From: Caldifarciminota bacterium
GTDB taxonomy: Bacteria; WOR-3; Hydrothermia; WGAB01
Direction: 5' to 3'
NCBI GenBank assembly: GCA_015489295.1
Contig: WGAB01000021.1
Coordinates: forward strand, 1-6,585
DNA length: 6,585 bases
Both the position numbers and the translations under genes were made by a program. This document shows, one piece after another, positions 5,891 to 6,585 of this stretch (position 1 is its first letter; each line of letters opens with the position of its first letter). The notes under the pieces were generated by a model that ran no database searches, was not told the DNA's origin, and worked only from the letters and a program-made list of their open reading frames with translations.

Positions 5891-6585
5891 ATGTTCTGGA
5901 TGCCGCTGCTTCTCTCGCTCCTGGGCCTGCCCCAGGACGCTCGATCGGCACTCTTCGGAGGGCTGGATTTCGCAGCCCCGCCGACGGCGTTCCTCTCTAC
6001 GCCCTCCGTGCTGACCCGGCTGGAACGGCCGAGTTCCGGCATCTCTTACGGCCTTTGGAACCATAGCCTCTGGCGGCAGCACGCCGGGGTTGCCACCGCG
6101 GCCCACGCCTGGCGCGTGCGGCCCCATCTGTACGCCGGCCTGGCCGCCACCTACGGACAACGCCAGACCTCCTGGGGCAGCAGCCTCGCCGGCGCCCTGG
6201 CCTACCGGTGGCGACGCTGGCACCTGGGGATCGCCCTGGAAAACCGGTTTCCGGCGGATTCTTCGGTGCCCCCGCTCACGGGCCGGGGCGGCCCACGGCT
6301 GGCGGCCTCCGTGTTTTACCGTCCCCCGGAAATCCGCTATGGCTTCTTCGGCGCGGGCGTGCGAAACGCCTCCCTGTGGCCCCACACCCGCCGGTACTGG
6401 GGCGGCCTCTCGCTGAACCTCACCCGGGTTTCCCGTTGGCTCCCCTGGATCGTGGGCGGCTTCGTGTATCGGCCCGAGAGCACCCGTCTGGCGCTCGCAG
6501 CCTGGAAACCCTGGACCCTGCCCACGCCCCGGCGCCTGCCCTGGACCCTTCCCCTGCTCACCACCGGCCTGGGGGTCCACCTGGA
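5891..6585 (+). CDS. Probable outer-membrane beta-barrel protein, Trp-rich, 5' part only
   Basis: From the ATG at 5891 the frame stays open for 231 codons and two further bases, running off the window. It is closed upstream by an in-frame TGA at 5885-5887, which fixes the ATG as the first available start. Third-position G/C bias is strong throughout, as in the neighbouring genes. The N-terminus (MFWMPLLLSLLGLPQDARS) looks like a signal peptide with possible cleavage after ARS-19, although it lacks the usual positive charge before the hydrophobic core. The rest has many short alternating segments rich in aromatics and glycine, such as HLYAGLAATYG, WHLGIALENRF, IRYGFFGAGV and YWGGLSLNL, as expected of membrane beta-strands separated by turns. 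Tryptophan is high: 14 of 231 residues. The pattern is reminiscent of PorV/PorQ-like or FadL-like barrels, but I do not recognise the family with confidence. It could also be a periplasmic beta-rich protein. Confidence 0.7.
   Translation, partial: MFWMPLLLSLLGLPQDARSALFGGLDFAAPPTAFLSTPSVLTRLERPSSGISYGLWNHSLWRQHAGVATAAHAWRVRPHLYAGLAATYGQRQTSWGSSLAGALAYRWRRWHLGIALENRFPADSSVPPLTGRGGPRLAASVFYRPPEIRYGFFGAGVRNASLWPHTRRYWGGLSLNLTRVSRWLPWIVGGFVYRPESTRLALAAWKPWTLPTPRRLPWTLPLLTTGLGVHL

Noticed and set aside
5831..6580. A 249-codon minus-strand open frame opposite the barrel gene.
   Set aside because: Its translation is Gly/Pro/Arg/Gln-rich with no motif, whereas the plus-strand frame from 5891 has a signal-like start, strand-like segments and third-position bias matching the neighbours.
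1..6585. CRISPR array, insertion sequence, phage or tRNA genes.
   Set aside because: I saw no spaced direct repeats, terminal inverted repeats, transposase or integrase motifs, or tRNA-like cloverleaf. Nearly all the window is accounted for by five coding regions.

Overview
The window is a GC-rich stretch of bacterial chromosome with ordinary housekeeping and signalling genes packed tightly together. I see no mobile element, CRISPR array, rRNA or tRNA. The host is probably Gram-negative: the last gene looks like an exported outer-membrane beta-barrel protein, and the second complete gene is an inner-membrane diguanylate cyclase. Strong G/C third-position bias runs through all five genes, so nothing looks recently acquired. 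I cannot name the phylum. No gap between genes exceeds 100 bases.

Layout from left to right. (1) 1-164, plus strand: the last 53 codons of a cation:proton antiporter-like membrane protein. (2) 208-2043, plus strand: a 611-residue GlmL/MutL-family ASKHA ATPase, the family of the glutamate mutase accessory protein and unrelated to mismatch-repair MutL. It carries a C-terminal extension of about 117 residues. (3) 2107-4581, plus strand: an 824-residue diguanylate cyclase with four predicted membrane helices, three GAF-like domains and a GGDEF domain that keeps its catalytic residues and the inhibitory RxxD site. (4) 4586-5800, minus strand: a complete MtaB-type radical-SAM tRNA methylthiotransferase, convergent with the cyclase and separated from it by 4 bases. 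(5) 5891-6585, plus strand: a Trp-rich probable outer-membrane beta-barrel protein that runs off the window, divergent from mtaB.

The genes do not form one obvious pathway. Each of the three plus-strand genes after the antiporter has its own candidate sigma70-type promoter. The promoters of the glmL-like and cyclase genes share the -10 hexamer TACAAT, and their -35 elements overlap or closely adjoin the stop codon of the preceding gene. The 90-base divergent region between mtaB and the barrel gene has -10-like hexamers only 6-8 bases before both ATGs and no visible Shine-Dalgarno sequence, which suggests leaderless transcripts. The most notable points are the long-form GlmL protein with no mutase in view, the possible leaderless divergent pair, and the unfamiliar Trp-rich barrel protein. 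I found no convincing new multi-gene system.
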